DNA from: UBA6489 sp942490775
Lineage (GTDB): Bacteria; Patescibacteriota; Gracilibacteria; BD1-5; UBA6164
Assembly (NCBI GenBank): GCA_942490775.1
Contig: CALNYL010000005.1
Location: 7,371-71,370, forward strand
Direction of reading: 5' to 3'
Length of the DNA: 64,000 nt
Part shown: positions 34,421-44,560 of the stretch, piece after piece
Numbering within the stretch: the stretch's first letter is position 1
Layout: each line of letters opens with the position of its first letter
The notes under the pieces: model-generated
The model's input: the letters and a program-made list of their open reading frames with translations, nothing else
What the model was told of the DNA's origin: nothing
The model's database searches: none
Program-made: the position numbers and the translations under genes

Positions 34421-35083
34421 ATGAAAATACTAATAGTAGAAGACAATGAAATATTAGCAAAAAACCTTGCTAGATACTTAGAAATAAAGAACTTTGAAGT
34501 AGATAAAGTTCTATCAGTAGAACAAGCAAACATAAAAATGAGAAGCAAAAGCTATGAACTCCTTATTCTAGATGTAAACCTCCCTTGAGAAAGTGGACTA
34601 ACCTTCTGTCATAAACTAAGACAAAAATGAGACAATATATCCATAATAATGCTAACCTCTAGTAATACATCAGAAGATATAGTACTATGACTAGAAAAAT
34701 GAGCAGACGACTATGTCTGAAAACCATTTGATTATGATGAATTAATCGCTAGAATAAAAGCAGTACTCAGAAGAAAAGTCGTAGTAAAAGATGAAATAGA
34801 AAATTTAAACATATGAAACACTCAAATTAACTTTTTAAACCATGAAGTAAAAAAAGACAATGAAAATATAAATTTATCAAGTCTGGAATTTAATCTTCTA
34901 AAATACTTTATAAAAAAAAGATGAGAGGTAATAAGCAGGGAAGAATTACTAGAAAGAGTATGGGGAGAATTTGATAGGCTAATGTTCTCCAGAACCGTAG
35001 ATATCCACATATGATACCTAAGAAAAAAGTTCTGAAAAGACTTCATAAAAACAGTAAAATGAGCAGGTTATATTTTAGATTAA
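34421..35083 (+). CDS. OmpR/PhoB-family response regulator
   Basis: 220 residues. Receiver domain: ILIVEDNEI (acidic pocket), ILDVNLPG (phosphoacceptor Asp, about residue 51), MLTSSNTSED (Thr switch), VGKPFDYDEL (Lys). A C-terminal winged helix follows: LSSLEFNLLKYFIKKRGEVI, SREELLERVWG, VDIHIGYLRKKFG, and KTVKGAGYILD. The partner kinase follows after a 151-base gap that holds a palindromic element. It is divergent from the pilin-headed adhesins, so it may regulate them (inference from position only). Confidence 0.92.
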
Positions 35084-35099
35084 AACACCTACCACCCCC

Positions 35100-35160
35100 T
35101 AACAAAACCTCTATCTTGAATTCTTTCTCCTTCTCAGGAGAAAGAGGGGGAAAAATCAAA
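35100..35160. repeat. Palindromic element between response regulator and kinase
   Basis: Contains CTTTCTCCTTCTCAGGAGAAAG, i.e. arms CTTTCTCC and GGAGAAAG, with TCTTGAATT on one side and GAGGGGGAAAAATC on the other. Its reverse complement matches the in-frame insert at 24808-24841. Confidence 0.8.
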
Positions 35161-35234
35161 ATTTAGTAGAGATGTTTGAGAGGTCTAACTATGAAGAAAA
35201 TTAATATAGAAAGTAATAACTTTAAGTAAAAAAT

Positions 35235-36546
35235 ATGCAAGATATAGATAAAACAAAAAGAAAACTAACAATAGTTTTCACAATAATCCTAGCATTCTTT
35301 TTTTTATGTGTCTGAATTTGATTTTTTTACCTAAAATACAACACTTCAAAAATATCTATAAACAACAACTTTAAAAATCTAAAAGAAACAACAATAGAAT
35401 CAGAAAGTGAAATCATAAAATACATAAAAATAAACGAAAATGAAATACTAAACTACCCATTTAAAACATCAAAAACAGACAAAACAGAAGAAATAATAGA
35501 CTTTATATTTGATGATATAGACTATATAATCTCAAACATAGACTCAATAAAAACAGTTCAAAGTATACCCATACAAATGAAAAATCAATTTCCAATATTT
35601 AAAGAAAATATTATATTTCTATCAGAAGAAAATACTGTAATATTCACAAACTTAGTAGATTATAAATACATAAACTACACAGAAGCAATAAAAAATAAAG
35701 AAGAATCAATATTTTATCAAGAAGACAAAGTTATATGAAAATTTTATTTAGGAAAATACACAGCACTAATATTTTTAAAAGAAGAATACAATCTAAAATC
35801 ACTAAAAAAAGATATAACATGATATTTTCTAATTAATTTTATTATTATCATTCTTTATATACATCCTAGTATTTTTACTCATCAGAAGATGACTAAAACC
35901 CATATGAGAAAACATAGACTCAATGAATGCATTTATACATAATGCATGACATGAACTAAAAACACCACTAGCCTCTATAAACAGCAGTATGTGACTACTA
36001 GAAAAAACAGGAGAATACGATAAAGAACTTGTAATGGAAAGTATATCAGAACTAAAAAGAGCAAACAAACTAGTAGAAACACTAAGAGACCTATCAAGTC
36101 TATCCTCTGTAAAAGATAAAGAAAACTTCTTAATATGAGACAGAATATTATATATTACAAATATCTTTAAAAGAGAATTAGAAAATAATAAAATCACACT
36201 AAAAATTAACACCACTTTAGACTTTGAAATAAAATCTAACAAATATTATTTTGATATTTTAATTTCTAACTTATTATCTAATGCAATAAAATACAATAAA
36301 GAAAACTGAACCATAGAAATAACTATTTCAAAACCAGAACTAAAAATAAAAGACTCTGGAATATGAATCCCAGCAAAAGACCAAAAAAAGATTTTTGATA
36401 AATTCTACAGAGTTAAAAAACACAGAGACAGAGAGTGAGTAGGACTATGACTATCTATAGTAGCTAAAATAGTAGATATAAACAAATGGAAAATAAAAGT
36501 AAAAAGTGAAGAAAATCAGGGAACAGAATTTATTTTGAAATTTTAA
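35235..36546 (+). pseudogene. Sensor histidine kinase with a one-base frame break
   Basis: The first frame from ATG 35235 gives a membrane helix (KLTIVFTIILAFFFLCVGIG), an extracytoplasmic sensor region and the beginning of a second helix (FLINFIIIILY). The rest is one base over: YILVFLLIRRGLKPIGENID, then SMNAFIHNAGHELKTPLA with the phospho-accepting His, and the ATPase domain with NLLSNAIKYNKENG (N box), IKDSGIGIPAKDQKK (G1), FDKFYRV (F) and GVGLGLSIVAKI (G2), ending at TAA 36544-36546. Removal of one base between about 35845 and 35870 yields 437 codons. Either a recent mutation, leaving the response regulator without its kinase, or an extra base in the assembly. Confidence 0.8.
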
Positions 36547-36675
36547 AGTACACATAAAATTACCTCAACAATAAAAAATAATAAAGTAGGTGCAATACCT
36601 TGTTTTTGCCCTTTCTGTTTACTCTCTGTTTGCCCTAAAAATTAAAAAAACTATTATTTAAAAAAACAAAAAACT

Positions 36676-38307
36676 ATGAACCAAGAAACAATAACCACAC
36701 TCTGGAAAAAAGAATTCTCAAAAAACAAAAAAGAAAAATTTATATGGGACAACATCTCTTGAATGCAAACAAAAAAAGACTTCATAATAAAAGCCTACCT
36801 AATATCAGACTACATAAAAAAAATAGACTGAAACTACATATGAATAATGCTCCCAGCAGTCTGAAGTGCCTCACTACTAATTATATCAGTATACCTAGCC
36901 TGAAAAACACCAGTGATGTTCAACTGGACCCTATGAAAAGAAGCCTTTGACCACTGTGTAAACTTCTCAAAAGTCAGCAAAATACTAACCTCAAGCAACT
37001 TCTACGACAGAGTAAAAAACGACTTTCTAGAAGAATATAACACAAATAATAATCCATCCCAACCTTCCTTTAATACTAAAGAAAGGAGTAAAGCAAGTTT
37101 AATATTCCTAGAAAATCTACTAAAAAACATTAGCCTAAAAGACAAGATAAAAGCCCTAATCAAAAGTCTATATATGCCAGTACCTAATACCCCCCTCCTT
37201 GATAAGGAGGGGAAGGGGATAGTTGCAGTTATTTTATTTACCTCAGGCTCAGAATCACTACCAAAAGCAGTACCACTAACACACAAAAACCTAATAGAAA
37301 ACATAAAAGGATCCATAAGCATCTTTGAATTAAAAAACAACGACAGACTAATATGATTCCTCCCACCATTCCACAGCTTCGGTTTTACCATAAACACCAT
37401 TATGCCACTAATAACCTGACTACAAACAGTCTATACACCAGACCCAAACGATGCACAAACAATCCTAAATATAATAAAACACACCCAAATAACAGCAATA
37501 ACAGCCACACCAACATTCCTAAAAATGATTATGAACCTAGCCTCAGAAGACGACTTAAAAAACATAAAATATGCAGTCGTATGAGCAGAAAAATGCCCTA
37601 AAGAAGTATTTGAAAAATTTAAAAAACTATCACCAAATTGAAAAATACTAGAATGATATGGAATAACAGAATGCAGCCCAGTAGTCTCAATAAACCCAAT
37701 AGAATGAGCCAAACCCTGAACAGTCTGAAAAGTCATCCCAAACCTAAAATGCAGAATAATAGATGTAGAAACACAAGAAGACTCAGAAATCTGAGAACAA
37801 TGAATGATATATGTATCAGGCTCTTCAATATTTGAATGATATCTAGATGAAAATCTAGAAAGCCCTTTTGAAAAATTACCACCCCTTAATCCCCTCCTTA
37901 CTAAGGAGGGGAAAGCTCAGAATGAGCAAGGGGTGGTACGGTACAAAACCTGAGACCTATGAAAACTAGATACAGACGGATTCCTAACAATAACCTGAAG
38001 ACTAAAAAGATTCGTAAAAATAGCCTGAGAAATGATAAGTCTACCATTCATAGAAGCAATCCTACTAGAAAAATATGGTTCAGAAGAAGAACTGAAAATA
38101 GCAGTAGAAGCACTAGAAAACGAATGAGAAGTAAAAATTATACTATTCACCCTAGAGCATATAGAAACAGACGAAGTAAATGACTATATGAGAAAAAGAG
38201 GAGTCTCAAACCTAGTAAAAATATCAGATGTAATAAAAATAGAAGAAATCCCAGTACTCTGAACAGGAAAAACAGACTATAAAATCTTGAAAGCCATGAT
38301 AAAATAA
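36676..38307 (+). CDS. AMP-dependent synthetase/ligase (acyl-ACP or acyl-CoA synthetase-like)
   Basis: 543 residues, ATG 36676, TAA 38305-38307. ANL superfamily cores are visible: ILFTSGSESLPKAVPLTHKN (A3, phosphate-binding loop), FLPPFHSFGFT, EGYGITECSPVVS (A5), YKTGDLGKLDTDGFLTITGR (A7-A8), with the final catalytic lysine in LGTGKTDYK. It resembles the C-terminal ligase half of Aas, which loads fatty acids on ACP or lysophospholipid. The patatin gene starts 20 bases downstream, so both may recycle acyl chains. Two palindromes are inserted in frame, encoding NTPLLDKEGKG (37191-37213) and LNPLLTKEGKAQNEQGVV (37877-37938), both in surface loops between conserved motifs. Confidence 0.85.
37191..37213. 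repeat. Palindrome inserted in frame in the ligase gene
   Basis: CCCCTCCTT GAT AAGGAGGGG. It lies immediately before the AVILFTSGSES motif and encodes PLLDKEGK. Confidence 0.85.
37877..37938. repeat. Three-way-junction palindrome inserted in frame in the ligase gene
   Basis: Outer stem TACCACCCCTT / AAGGGGTGGTA (11 pairs) encloses two hairpins: CCCCTCCTTA-CT-AAGGAGGGG and GCTCA-GAA-TGAGC. The whole 62-base element is translated, between EKLP and RYKTGDLG. Confidence 0.85.
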
Positions 38308-38326
38308 TATCTTACTAAAAATACAC

Positions 38327-39127
38327 ATGAAAAAATACTGACTAGCACTATGATGAGGATGAGCCAGATGATTTGTACACATCTGAATACTAAAACACCT
38401 AGAAAAAAATAACATAGAAATCTCAGAAATAGCCTGAACATCAATGTGAGCAATAATCTGAGCAATGACTTCCATCTGAAAAAGCCCCCAAGAAATCATA
38501 GAATTCGCCAAATCAATAAATTTCCTAAAAATGGGAGACCCAGACTTCAGAACATGACTCCTAAAATGAAAAAAAGTAGAAAAACTACTCAGAAAAATAT
38601 TTGGAAACCTAAAAATAGAACAAACAAAAATACCACTAAAAATAGTAGCAACAAATCTAGAAACAAGCAAGTCCAGAATATTTGATAGGGGAGACCTAGT
38701 AGATGCCATCAGAGCTAGTATAAGTTTACCCTGAATATTTATTCCTAAAAAAATTGAAGACGAATTATATGTAGATGGCTGAATTATGATGAACCTACCC
38801 ATAGAATGTTTAAATGCCGAAAATATCATAGCAATATCAGCACTAAAAATAAATCAAGGTCCAGTAGTTAAGAAAAAAAGTATACTATGAATCAGTTTTA
38901 AAACAGGATTTTTTAGAAACAACTATGAAATAATAAAAAGAAGTGTAATTCTGATGATGAAAGTAAATGAAGAAAATAGCCTAAAAACGAAAGGAAAAAA
39001 TATTAAATTTATAAGACCAAATTTTGGAACTTTAGATATTTTGGATTTCAATAAGTTAGAAAAGTTTGTGGAATTAGGGTATGAAGAGGGAAGGGGAGTG
39101 TTAGACTTCCATAAAAACATATTTTAA
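38327..39127 (+). CDS. Patatin-like phospholipase
   Basis: 266 residues, ATG 38327, TAA 39125-39127. N-terminal oxyanion loop GLALGGGGARGFVHIG, nucleophile elbow AGTSMGAIIG (GxSxG, Ser about residue 42), and the catalytic Asp in YVDGGIMMNLP (DGG). All are needed for the Ser-Asp dyad of patatin/RssA hydrolases that release fatty acids from lipids. Four of the glycines in the first 20 residues are TGA. It follows the acyl ligase by 20 bases, probably as one operon: release and reactivation of fatty acids, from its own membrane or from another cell (inference). Confidence 0.9.
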
Positions 39128-39204
39128 ATTATTCGCTTCACTACTTGTTTAATTTAAAAAAAATGCTGTTAAATTAATAATACATATTGTCAATAGGTTA
39201 AGGC

Positions 39205-39234
39205 TTTACAAAGTTGTTTATATTATGGTATAAT
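39205..39234 (+). promoter_or_regulatory. Likely sigma-70 type promoter
   Basis: TTTACA (39205-39210), 18-base spacer, TATAAT (39229-39234), 62 bases before the ATG at 39296. Confidence 0.5.
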
Positions 39235-39295
39235 AGATAAAAATATGATAGTTGGAGTAGGAAAAATTTAAAATTTATTTTTTATTTAAAGAATT

Positions 39296-42200
39296 ATGGC
39301 AGAAAATCCTTGAAATAATCATAATAAAACAGATGATTCATGAACAATTTGGAAGGATTTTTCTGATGCCATTTCTAAAGCTAATGAAACTATTTCTGAA
39401 GCTATTTTAGAAGCTTATAGAAAATATTCCAAAGCTAATAAAAAATTTTCAGAAGTTATTTCTAATTCTAAAGCTAATGAAGTTATTTCTGAAGTTACTA
39501 AAAAGTGAATAGAGTATTTAAAATCAGAAATAAAATTAGAAAAAAAAATTTCTGATTTACCATCTACTGATGCTATTCCAGAATATCTATCTAAATGATA
39601 TAAAATCTCAATGAGTTTTAAAGAATATAAAAATAATTTACCACAATTCCCTATATATAATTATCCTTCAATAGAAGAAATTGAATACATTATAGGGAAA
39701 GTCCCAAAAGAAAAATCAAATATCTCTATAACCTTACTTCCCAAAAAACAAAATAGAGAAATAGGGGACTTAGAAATTAACTATAAATGAAGAAGTTATT
39801 TTATAAATAGCTCAAAACGAAAAGACTCAATAAAATCAATAGAAAAGAAGACAAAAAAAACAAGAAAAGATTTATATCAATATTACTTAAACGAGCTTAA
39901 AAATAAACCTGAAGAAACAATAGTTTCAGTAGAAAATTTAAAATCTATATCTGAATATAAAAATTTATCATTTTTAGATATAAAGCTTTTATCAAAAGAA
40001 CTCAATGAACCTATATCAAGTGTTATTTCATATGTCTTGGATAATTGATCAAATATAATGATGGCAGCATTTGAATACCAAAAAAACTTCAATAATTGAG
40101 CTTTAGGAAAATTCCCATCATATGAAGAAATCCAAGATACTCTAAAAAAAGATGGTTTTTATTTTCATCATTATGAAACCTTTATAGTTTTAGAAAAAGA
40201 TAATATAAAAATAAATAGTAAATGAGAAAATTATATTATTAGATATAAGGAAAACAATTCTCCCCCCTTAACACTAGCAGCAATACCTATTTCTAAAAAA
40301 GAAACTACAATCCCCACTATTAAGGAAATAGATGAACTATTAATTAAAAAAGAATCTATTCCTTTTTTACTTCCAAGAACTAAACTAGAATACACTATTG
40401 TACCTAGAAGTAACTCTGAAATTTACATTTTATATAATGACAAAGTCTATTCATATCAGACGACTTTTCCAGAAAAATGATTACAACTAAAGACTCCTCC
40501 AAATTATGTAGAAAAAGATATAAATGAATTTGAAAAAGAAAAAAAATACATAAGAATTTTAGAAGCTAAGAAAAATCTAGAAAATTGATTAAAAAAATGA
40601 TTCAAGTCTCTTGAAAAAATGAGATGACAAATAATCAGAAATCCTATGGATTTAGTAAGACTTGAAGAAGCTATAATAATAGCAGAATCAGCTAAAAAGA
40701 AATATTTTTTAGAAATTAAAATACAACAAAAAGAGAAAGAAGAAGAGCAAGAAAACGATGATGTAAAGATTCTAAAAAAATTAAAAACATAAACCAGACA
40801 AAGAAAAGCTTACACAAGAAGGAAACTCTACAATACACTATACAAAAAAAGCAGAAACTAAACTTCCATCTAATTTTGATAGCTTAAATATTATATTAAG
40901 AAAAGCAAAAGAAAGATTAAAATTTATAGAAGATACTCAGAAATTGAGTGACAATTTAAGGGATGATTGAAGTTTCAACAAAAAGTTTTATGAAATAAGT
41001 ACTGATTTATATTGAGATAGAGACATAAACTTTTTAATAAAAAATATGTTCAACTGAATAAAAAGACCTGAAGATATTACAAAATATCTTGTATTTATAA
41101 GTGAATATTTACCAAAATTTGAATTCATCTGAAGCAACTCAATAGAATCTTGTATGTTATCATGATACCATGCTTCCAAAGTTAAATATTTATTAAACAT
41201 AAAAAATACACTAAAAAAGAAACAAAAACAATTCACAAGAATAGACAGAATTATAGAAGAAAAGTTTGCCAAAGAGCTTTTATATAAAACAAGAGATTGA
41301 AAATCAATTGATTTTAAGAAAAAAGTCAATCTAAAAGAAAAAATAAATCCACAAAATGTATATTTAAGAATGAGCTACTTAAAACTAATGAATAAATACA
41401 GTTCACTCATTGATAGCGGTTTTAACCTAACAAACATATACAAAGAATTCAATAAAATAGCAAAAACCGTCTGAGAAAAAGACTCTAAAAAAGCATTTGA
41501 AATATTCAAAGAAAAAGAATATCAAAAACTAAGAAGATTCATTGAAAAAACAGGCTCAAAACTAGAAACAATAGAAAACTATGAAGATTTAATCCTAACA
41601 GTAAATGCTTTAGAAGAAGTTATATCATTTTTAGAAAAACAAAAAGTAAAAGAAAAACAAAACAAAGCAAAACAATTATTAGAAGAAAAATATACAGAAA
41701 ATTTAAACTTAGCAGATTATAGAGATATTGAATATATAAAAAACTATCTACAACAAGCCATAGAACTTTTAAGAAAAGATAAAAAAGGAGAAATAGTAAA
41801 AGATTTATATAATCCACTAGTAAGTAAAGTTAATAAAATAAAACTATCAATAGAAGAATTCATTAAAAAACAAGAACAAGAATCACCTAAAGAAAATCCA
41901 ACAAATAACAAAAGTGAAGAAGAGGGTATTGTAATATTAAAAGCAAAATCTAAAACTCTTCCTCTTGATAGAGCAAAAGAACAGTTAGCAAATATCCTCA
42001 AGATATTCTATAAAGAAGAAAATACTGATGTAGATTTATCAGAATCTAATAATAGTAAAAACTCAAGTGAAAACGAAGAAGGTAAACCTTCAACCCAAGA
42101 AAGAGATATCACAGTTTTAAAACCCAGATTTAGAAAAACTTCCCCTTTGGATAAAATAAAAGCAAGAATACTAAAAGCTAAAGAAGAAATCAATAAAATA

Positions 42201-42431
42201 AAGAAAGAAATAAGTTGATTTTGAGAAATCATAACAGCACTAGAAAATTCTTTAAAAGAAAAAAACTCTAATCTAATAAATGAAAAATTAAAAGAAGTAA
42301 AAACCATTTTAGAAAATACAAATCCCTCAATTCCTGAACTTTATTACGATAGATTTAAAATTGAACTGGAAAACTTCTTTAAAAAATTTATTAAATCTGA
42401 TATAAAAGAAATCAAAATTAGCCAAAATTAG
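39296..42431 (+). CDS. Very large Lys/Glu-rich protein of unknown function, one frame break
   Basis: First frame: ATG 39296 to TAA 40790-40792 (498 residues). The next frame, open from 40785, runs to TAG 42429-42431 without any ATG, GTG or TTG for over 150 bases, so the two are most simply one gene with a one-base break inside 40782-40792 (AAAAACATAAA). Joined length 1045 codons. No signal peptide or membrane helix. The N-terminal part has heptad-like SKAN/EAI repeats and is likely coiled coil; the C-terminal part has two related blocks, each ending LPLDRAKEQLANI or SPLDKIKARILKA, preceded by ILKAKSK or VLKPRFRK. I recognise no catalytic motif. The internal block repeat is the only clue to structure. 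Confidence 0.6.
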
Positions 42432-42629
42432 CTATAAGAAGAAATTAGTAATAATGTTACTTAGAAGACAGCACCTTCAATAATAGAGCAAATTCCAAAA
42501 ATATAAAACTATATAAAGCTAATAATATGTAAAAAACACCATTTAACTAAGTAAAATAAAGATAAAAAAATCATTTTATTCTGTTATTTTATAGTCCAAG
42601 GGTTTTGTTCCAAAACAATCAACCTAAGC

Positions 42630-42690
42630 CATTGTAGCCCTCTTCCTTTTGTTTAAAGGAAGAGATTTAGAGATGGATTATTTTTTAAAT
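42630..42690. repeat. Palindromic element (TTGTAGCC type), intergenic
   Basis: TTGTAGCCCTCTTCC, TTTGTTTAAAGGAAGAGATT and ATGGATTAT; matches the element at 5138-5195 along its whole length with few changes. Confidence 0.6.
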
Positions 42691-42749
42691 AACAAGATAA
42701 TTTTGCAACAAGTCTATTTTTATGCGATAAAAAATAAATTAAAATAAAC

Positions 42750-42786
42750 TATAATCCTTGATTTTTTTACATAATCAAGGATTATA
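42750..42786. terminator. Hairpin, possible terminator
   Basis: TATAATCCTTGATT / AATCAAGGATTATA, 14 perfect pairs with loop TTTTTACAT. It lacks a clean T-run after the stem, so the role is uncertain. Confidence 0.5.
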
Positions 42787-42801
42787 AACATAATTACAAA
42801 A

Positions 42802-42829
42802 CTACAGATTAATAATTTAGGTTAAAAAA
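42802..42829. repeat. Direct repeat, left copy
   Basis: CTACAGATTAATAATTTAGG then TTAAAAAA. The right copy at 43471-43498 differs at one base (ATGATTTAGG). Together they bracket the gene at 42870-43457. Confidence 0.7.
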
Positions 42830-42869
42830 ACTAAAAAAACTAACTTTATTTATAATTTTACACAAAAAA

Positions 42870-43457
42870 ATGTGAAGATATAACTATTGAGATTGAAAAG
42901 ACAGTGTAGAAGATTATTCAAAAACAATAGACATAAAAACTCTAAAAGAACGGTGATACCTAGATAAATGGATGGACTGTAAAAAATGATTACTACACTG
43001 GGAAGCAGACTGAAAAAATAACTGAAACATTTCAGTAGAAGTAAACAAAAGCAAAAACAAATGATTTTTTAGAGTATCCTTCACACAAACAAACAAATCA
43101 TGAGAAAGAAAAAAACTAGACTATAAAATACAACTAGTAACAACAACCTGTAACTATGGATGAGTTAGACGGTGGTTCCTATGCCCATGTACCTGAAATA
43201 GATGCTCTATACTATATCTCCAAAGTAATTGAATATTTGCAAGTAGAAAAACACTTGACCTATGTTATGACATACAAAAACAAAGCAAAAAATCAAGAAC
43301 AAATAATAATATAATTTTATCCGAAGAAGAAATCAAAGAATTAAGAAAAGAAATAAAATATCCATTCAGAAATTGAAAACCAACTAGAAAATATAGAAGA
43401 CTCTTAAGAATAATTAGTAAAATGCCCAATAAAGACGAATTAATGGGAAAAATATAA
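42870..43457 (+). CDS. Conserved CPR-type hypothetical protein with degenerate zinc-ribbon, between direct repeats
   Basis: 195 residues, ATG 42870, TAA 43455-43457. Order: short Gly-rich start (GRYNYGDGKDSVEDYSKTID), a beta-rich part (VEVNKSKNKGFFRVSFTQTN), LDYKIQLVTTTCNYGGVRRW, FLCPCTGNRCSILYL, and a basic C-terminus. The W-F-x-C-P-x-C/G-RC-LYL-F-C-R-x-C-LxY pattern is that of a hypothetical family I associate with CPR and mobile DNA, normally with a Cys4 zinc ribbon; here some cysteines are replaced (GIFASRKTLDLCYD). Function unknown. 28-base direct repeats on both sides suggest it came as a unit. Confidence 0.65.
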
Positions 43458-43470
43458 AAAATACACACAT

Positions 43471-43498
43471 CTACAGATTAATGATTTAGGTTAAAAAA
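43471..43498. repeat. Direct repeat, right copy
   Basis: CTACAGATTAATGATTTAGG then TTAAAAAA, 669 bases after the left copy. One mismatch in 28. Confidence 0.7.
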
Positions 43499-43650
43499 CT
43501 TACAAAAAAAACTACTATCTCTTCTTAACTTTACTAAAATAATAAAATTCTTTCCCTACAAATAAAATATCAAAAAAATCATAAAACTTGCCAATTCTCA
43601 AAAAGAAATATAATACCTACTACATTTTATATATTTAACATATTACCCCT

Positions 43651-44415
43651 ATGAAAAACGGAAAAAAAGGATTCGCAGTAGCAGAAATATTAGTATTTAT
43701 GTTTACTACAATAATGTTTGGTGCTACTATATCTTTACAATGACACAGTGCAGATGCCAGAAATGCCAAAAGAACCAGTGACTTAAGTAGTTTACATTCA
43801 GCGATTATTACACAAAATGCTCAATGAACCCCACTTATGGTATTTGTAACCCCTAACACTAACAGTAAATTAGAAAAAATAGCATTAGCATGAGAAGAAG
43901 CTAAAAATATAAGTGACTCAGAATATGCAGCAGGTACCCCAAACTATACAGCATTATGAGTAAGAAAAGATGATTTTATGGATCCAAATGGATCTGAATA
44001 TGTAATAGCCGTTACTACTAAAATATCATGAGAACTTGAAATAGCAGCTACTATGGAAGACTGAGCTGGAGATTATTACCCTAAAGTAGTTTGAACATAT
44101 TCTCCAAGACAAGAAACTGATTATAATAACGATAATACATTATCTGTAGACTCAACTAATAATCTAATAATCATAACAGACTCTACACAAAACTATTTCA
44201 AAAGATGAGATAAAATAACTAACTGAACAAACACAACTAATATAACAAGAGTTTCAGCTGATGCCTTAACACTAACAGTAGAAAGTATAGATTGATTCAC
44301 TGAAAGCAGTATAATAAATATTGCAAATTCAGAAAGCGAATGACTAATAGATGCAGACTCAGATTTTGTATCTTGAAATATCGTAGTAGATGACGGAATG
44401 TACTTACCTTACTAA
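43651..44415 (+). CDS. Type IV pilin-like protein with atypical prepilin signal
   Basis: 254 residues, ATG 43651, TAA 44413-44415. Leader KNGKKG, then FAVAEILVFMFTTIMFGATI: Phe at +1 and Glu at +5 are kept, though the usual TLIE is changed to AVAE. After the helix, SADARNAKRTSDLSSLHSAI matches the pilin pattern seen in the two adhesins (R-N-x-K-R-x-D). The rest is Thr/Ser/Asn rich with DPNGSEYVIAVTTKISGELE and a closing beta domain. A relative with DPNGSEYIIGLTS is found decayed at 49839-50254. Probably a major or minor pilin. Confidence 0.8.
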
Positions 44416-44432
44416 GGACATAAATAAATCTA

Positions 44433-44471
44433 AAAAAGGTCATCCTAAAATTTATTTAGGATGACCTTTTT
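44433..44471. terminator. Strong hairpin terminator
   Basis: AAAAGGTCATCCTAAA / TTTAGGATGACCTTTT with an ATTTA-type loop; T-run on both strands. Confidence 0.9.
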
Positions 44472-44488
44472 ATAATTACACTCAGTAG

Positions 44489-44545
44489 AGATACATTGAA
44501 ATGTATCTTTAAAAAAGTAAAGACACATCGCAATGTGTCTTTACT
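44489..44545. repeat. Pair of palindromes
   Basis: AGATACATTGAAATGTATCT (44489-44508) followed by AGTAAAGACACAT / ATGTGTCTTTACT around CGCA (44516-44545). They may also end the convergent transcripts, but have no T-run of their own. They look like dispersed REP-type palindromes. Confidence 0.65.
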
Positions 44546-44560
44546 CTATATCCATTAGGA

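Larger units (their letters stand above)
42432..42869. other. 438-base gene-free stretch with palindromic and direct repeats
   Basis: Holds three things: a palindromic element at 42630-42690 (same family as 5138-5195), a 14-pair hairpin at 42750-42786, and the left copy of a direct repeat at 42802-42829. No open frame of note and no RNA gene recognised. Confidence 0.5.

Noticed and set aside
40785..42431. Second half of the 1045-codon gene as an independent gene
   Set aside because: No ATG, GTG or TTG exists in a sensible place after the preceding stop, and the two frames overlap by only a few bases; a single broken gene is simpler.
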